Source: Actinomycetes bacterium
GTDB taxonomy: Bacteria; Actinomycetota; Actinomycetes; Actinomycetales; Microbacteriaceae
NCBI GenBank assembly: GCA_023390155.1
Contig: JAEWDJ010000111.1
Coordinates: 1 to 62,549, forward strand
DNA: 62,549 bases
Direction: 5' to 3'
This document shows, in pieces, positions 59,780-62,549 of this stretch (its first letter is position 1; each line of letters starts with the position of its first letter). The notes below the pieces were generated by a model. The model saw only the letters and a program-made list of their open reading frames with translations. It was not told the DNA's origin and did not search any database. The position numbers and the translations under genes are program-made.

Positions 59780-60349
59780 TCAGCCGCCGAGGGCGTTGAC
59801 GATGTCCTGTGCCTCCGTCCAGTACTGGGCGTAGTAGTTCGCGTCGGCGTTCACTTGAACGGCGTGGGCGAGGAGTGTCGGGGTCATCGTCTGCCAGCCG
59901 TCGATGGTGGTGAGCTTGGCGAAGAAGTTGGATGCGGCCGTGTAGGGGTCCATCCGGTCGGTGAGCGACCCCCAGGCTCCGTTGTCCCGCTGTTGGAACA
60001 GGCCGCGGCTGTCGGGGCCGGCCGTGTCGCCGTGGTCGAGGTTCTGCAGGCCGGACTCGCCGATCGCGGTCATGACTCCGACGGCCTGGGTGTGTGTTCC
60101 GATTCCCTGGTCGCGGGCGGCGTTCATGATGTGGGCGGCCATGACCAGCTCGGGTTGGCAGAACCCGTCCACGGGTCCGGCCGGTACCACGATCTGGCCG
60201 ACGGTGACCGGTGCGGCGCTCGGGCAGGACGGGCTCGCCGCCGCTGCTGCGGAGCCGTCGGATGCCTGCGAGGTCAGCAGCGTGATTCCCCACCATCCAC
60301 CGGCGCCGAGGGTGGCCACCACGATGATCGCGACGATGAGCTTCCGCAT
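59780..60349 (-). CDS. Membrane-anchored cell-wall hydrolase (second copy)
   Basis: The 189-residue protein from ATG 60349 starts MRKLIVAIIVVATLGAGGWW, an N-terminal membrane anchor. The lysozyme/transglycosylase-like domain has AIGESGLQNLDHGD, GLFQQR, MDPYTAASNFFAKL and AHAVQVNADANYYAQYW, homologous to residues 85-200 of the protein at 3650-4762 but without its C-terminal part. It likely opens peptidoglycan for transfer. GGTGGAG precedes the start; the 218-codon frame to 60436 is less likely. Confidence 0.8.
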   Translation of the reverse strand: MRKLIVAIIVVATLGAGGWWGITLLTSQASDGSAAAAASPSCPSAAPVTVGQIVVPAGPVDGFCQPELVMAAHIMNAARDQGIGTHTQAVGVMTAIGESGLQNLDHGDTAGPDSRGLFQQRDNGAWGSLTDRMDPYTAASNFFAKLTTIDGWQTMTPTLLAHAVQVNADANYYAQYWTEAQDIVNALGG

Positions 60350-60607
60350 GGCTCCACCGTACGATCGGCGGCTGGGTGAGCGGCCGGGGGAACCTGAGCG
60401 GGGCTCGGGCGCCGGCTGAGGAGTGCCCGAGTTCATTCCCGCCTAGGTGAGAAGGATCGAGGTGAGCCGGCTGAGCGGCCCGCGCAGCGCTTCGACCTCG
60501 CGGGAAAGCACCGTTACCCGGTGCGGCGCTCGGCTGGGAGAAGTTGAGGCGACCGTCGCCGGATGCGCACTGGTCCGTGAGTTCGTATTCGGTTGCTCCG
60601 AGTGAAC
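60350..60607. other. Junction region, possible truncated frame
   Basis: On the - strand a frame begins at GTG 60611 overlapping the FecCD-type stop (CAGTGAGTTC) and reads SSLGATEYELTDQCASGDGR, then becomes arginine/alanine-rich and random after about 60530. It may be the 5' end of a third siderophore-locus gene cut off by the element boundary. Nothing else is seen. Confidence 0.3.
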
Positions 60608-61702
60608 TCACTGTGATGTCCGCGCCGCGCGATGGGAGGCGTCAGCGGTCACGAGGACCCAGACGAGGTAGGCGCCGCCGAGTGCTGCGGTGACCAGGCC
60701 GACCGGGATCTGGAACGGGGCGAGGAGGCGTTGCGCGCCGAGGTCGGCGGTGACGAGGAGGAGCGCTCCCATGCTCGCCGCGGCCAGGATCGACACTCCC
60801 GGGGTGCGGGCGATTCGCCGGGCCAGTTGCGGTGCGGCGAGGGCGAGGAATCCGATGGGTCCGGCGGTGGCGACGGCGATCGCCGCGAGTGCGACGCCGA
60901 GGGCGAGCGCGATGATCCTCGTCCGCTGCAGCGGCAGTCCGATCCCGGCCGCAGCGTCGTCGCCCAGCTCCAGCGCCCGCAGCGCGCGTCCGTGCGCCAG
61001 AGCGGCCGGGACGACGAGCGCGACGACGACGGCCACCGGCGCGATCGGACCCCAGGTAATGGCGTTGAGGCTGCCGTATTGCCACGCTTTCGCGGTCTCG
61101 GCCTGCTCGATCGGAGCGCGACTGAGGAGGTAGTCGTTGACCGCGGCGAGCATTGCGGCCACGGCGATGCCGTCGAGGACGAGTCGCTCTCCGGTCAGTC
61201 GTCGCCGCATGCTGAGCAGCACCACTGCGACGGCGGCGATGCCGCCGCCGACGAAGGTGCCGATCGAGACCGCCGCGGCGGTCGCCGTGCCGGCGAGCAG
61301 GATGACGGCGATGCCGCCGGTGGCGGCGCCGGTCGTGAATCCGATGACGTCCGGGCTGCCGAGCGGGTTGCGGGAGACGGACTGGAAGATCGCGCCGGAG
61401 GTCGCCAGTGCGGCGCCGACGAGGAGTGCCGCGATCACGCGGGGGAGGCGCTGGCCGACGACGATGAAGCGATCGAGCCCCGAGCCGCCGCCTCCGAGCA
61501 CGCCGAAGGCGTCGACGGGGGTGATGTCGTAGGTTCCGGTGACGACCGTTCCTGTCGCGATCAGGAGTGCCAGTGCGAGGAGGACCAGGGAGATAACGAG
61601 CGTGCGGCGATGCAGCAGGAGCGATCGGCCGCCGGGGAGTCGCATGCGGGCGTACCCGGTGGGACGGTAGTTGGTGCGCCTCCGAGTCGACGTGGCGGTC
61701 AT
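60608..61702 (-). CDS. Ferric-siderophore ABC permease (FecCD family)
   Basis: The 364-residue polytopic permease has nine or ten hydrophobic helices. FecCD marks are VGQRLPRVIAALLVGAALAT, GAIFQSVSRNPLGSPDVIGF, and GPIGFLALAAPQLARRI. It forms the inner-membrane channel of a siderophore importer. Its ATG overlaps the stop of the upstream permease by four bases. Confidence 0.93.
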   Translation of the reverse strand: MTATSTRRRTNYRPTGYARMRLPGGRSLLLHRRTLVISLVLLALALLIATGTVVTGTYDITPVDAFGVLGGGGSGLDRFIVVGQRLPRVIAALLVGAALATSGAIFQSVSRNPLGSPDVIGFTTGAATGGIAVILLAGTATAAAVSIGTFVGGGIAAVAVVLLSMRRRLTGERLVLDGIAVAAMLAAVNDYLLSRAPIEQAETAKAWQYGSLNAITWGPIAPVAVVVALVVPAALAHGRALRALELGDDAAAGIGLPLQRTRIIALALGVALAAIAVATAGPIGFLALAAPQLARRIARTPGVSILAAASMGALLLVTADLGAQRLLAPFQIPVGLVTAALGGAYLVWVLVTADASHRAARTSQ

Positions 61703-62000
61703 CGGGCGGTCCTGCGGAGAACGAGGGCGATCAGCACGGGGGCGCCGACGAACGCGGTCACGATGCCGACCTCCAGCTCACCGGGTTGTGCGACGAGGCG
61801 CCCGATGATGTCGGAGCCCAGAACGAGGATCGGCCCGGCCAACACCGAGAACGTGAGAACAGTGCGCTGGTCGACGCCGACGAGCAGCCGGAGGGCGTGT
61901 GGGACCACCAGACCGACGAACGCGATCGGCCCTGCCGCCGCGGTCGCAGCACCGCAGAGCAGCGCGATCGAGGCGAACGCGAGCGCTCGCACGGCCGGAA
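61699..62000 (-). pseudogene. Second FecCD-family permease, N-terminus deleted
   Basis: Only the last third is present: VRALAFASIALLCGAATAAA, GPIAFVGLVVPHALRLLVGV, RTVLTFSVLAGPILVLGSDI, the C-terminal half of a FecCD permease. The coding signal ends abruptly near 62000, where a methyltransferase fragment on the other strand begins. About 200 N-terminal residues are missing. Confidence 0.82.
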
Positions 62001-62519
62001 GGGGCGGACGCGATCTGGCTGGCGCAGCGCGGCTGGACGGTCCTCGGCGTCGATGTCTCCGGAGTCGCGGTCGGACGCGCACGCGCCAACGCTGAGCTAG
62101 CCGGTGTCGACGGCCGAGCGCGCTTCGCACGCTGCGACCTGGCGACCGACTTCCCCGTCGGCGCCTTCGCGCTCGTGAACGCCCAGTTCCTGCACTCGCC
62201 GATCGCCGCCCCGGGGGAGCGCGCCCGCATCCTCGCGCGCGCGGCGCAGGCGGTCGCGCCCGGCGGCGCCCTGCTCGTCGTCTCCCACCAGAGCATGCCG
62301 CCGTGGCACCCGGCCATGCCGGAAGGGCTGACGGATCGGCCGCTCGACCTCACGGTTCCGACGCCGGCCGAGAACCGGTCCGCGCTCGGTATCGACGAGG
62401 CCGAGTGGGAGACCGTGCTCGACGACGTCGTGGCGCTCGCCGTGACCTCCCCCTCCGGCGAACCCGGGCTCCGGGAGGATCACGTGCTCCAGCTGCGGCG
62501 TCGTGCCGCGCGGCTCTGA
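62000..62519 (+). pseudogene. SAM-dependent methyltransferase, N-terminus deleted
   Basis: The frame reads EGADAIWLAQRGWTVLGVDV, which in class I methyltransferases follows the glycine-rich SAM motif (DxGCGEG), then ALVNAQFLHSP and AVAPGGALLVVSHQ. Everything before the SAM motif is missing and no start codon fits. Relatives are often annotated as SAM methyltransferases or thiopurine-type enzymes; the substrate is unknown. Confidence 0.8.
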
Positions 62520-62549
62520 TGGCCGACAACGACGCTCGGCCGACTGCCG

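Overview
The window is high-GC DNA whose gene families point to an actinobacterium, most likely a Microbacteriaceae relative (Microbacterium/Leifsonia type). The evidence is two actinobacterial tRNA genes, an SCO6880/VirB4/TraD-type conjugation operon, DUF7882, DUF4913-like and DUF6527 proteins, a LAxTG sortase anchor and many GTG starts. Most of it reads as accessory DNA: an integrative conjugative element (ICE) next to tRNA-Met plus a mosaic of cargo and decayed pieces.

Region by region: (1) 1-415, tRNA-Thr, tRNA-Met and their terminators; the 3' end of tRNA-Met is the probable attachment site. (2) 416-2570, integrase, XRE repressor and divergent excisionase. (3) 2913-13235, a tightly coupled conjugation operon: ECF-like sigma factor, cell-wall hydrolase, lipoprotein, small membrane proteins, VirB6-like, SCO6880-like, VirB4, VirD4/TraD, HNH protein, DUF4913-like protein and SSB. 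(4) 13529-19060, ICE cargo, dominated by a five-gene bacterial ubiquitin-like operon: tandem ubiquitin-fold protein, cysteine-free E2-like protein, JAB-E1 fusion, DUF6527 and SDH/ClpP-fold serine protease. (5) 19068-24230, MobF relaxase, ArdC-like antirestriction protein and broken ICE genes. (6) 24285-37698, a LacI-controlled regulon with two copies of one operator, joining a ribose-type ABC importer, ribokinase, phosphotriesterase-like hydrolase, nickel permease and a complete but atypical urease operon. (7) 38419-43223, MFS carrier and amino-acid efflux genes with Lrp regulators. (8) 43500-50260, decayed element: dead integrase, broken regulator, aldo/keto reductase with an 8-bp tandem repeat, TetR/epoxide hydrolase pair, IS3 remnant. 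(9) 51271-55014, cell-wall-anchored GH92 alpha-mannosidase. (10) 55574-60349, ICE-type backbone again: ParB, small conserved proteins, second cell-wall hydrolase. (11) 60608-62549, ferric-siderophore permeases, the second joined at about 62.0 kb to a headless methyltransferase.

The likeliest history is an ICE whose backbone is now seen at 0.4-24.2 kb and 55.1-60.4 kb, with metabolic cargo and a second decayed element between. Shared short hairpins, a duplicated ~155 bp leader and a shared protein tail link the two backbone parts. The two most interesting systems are the ubiquitin-like operon, whose E2 has no cysteine, and the LacI regulon, which pairs a urease carrying Gly for the flap Cys with sugar uptake and sugar kinase genes.
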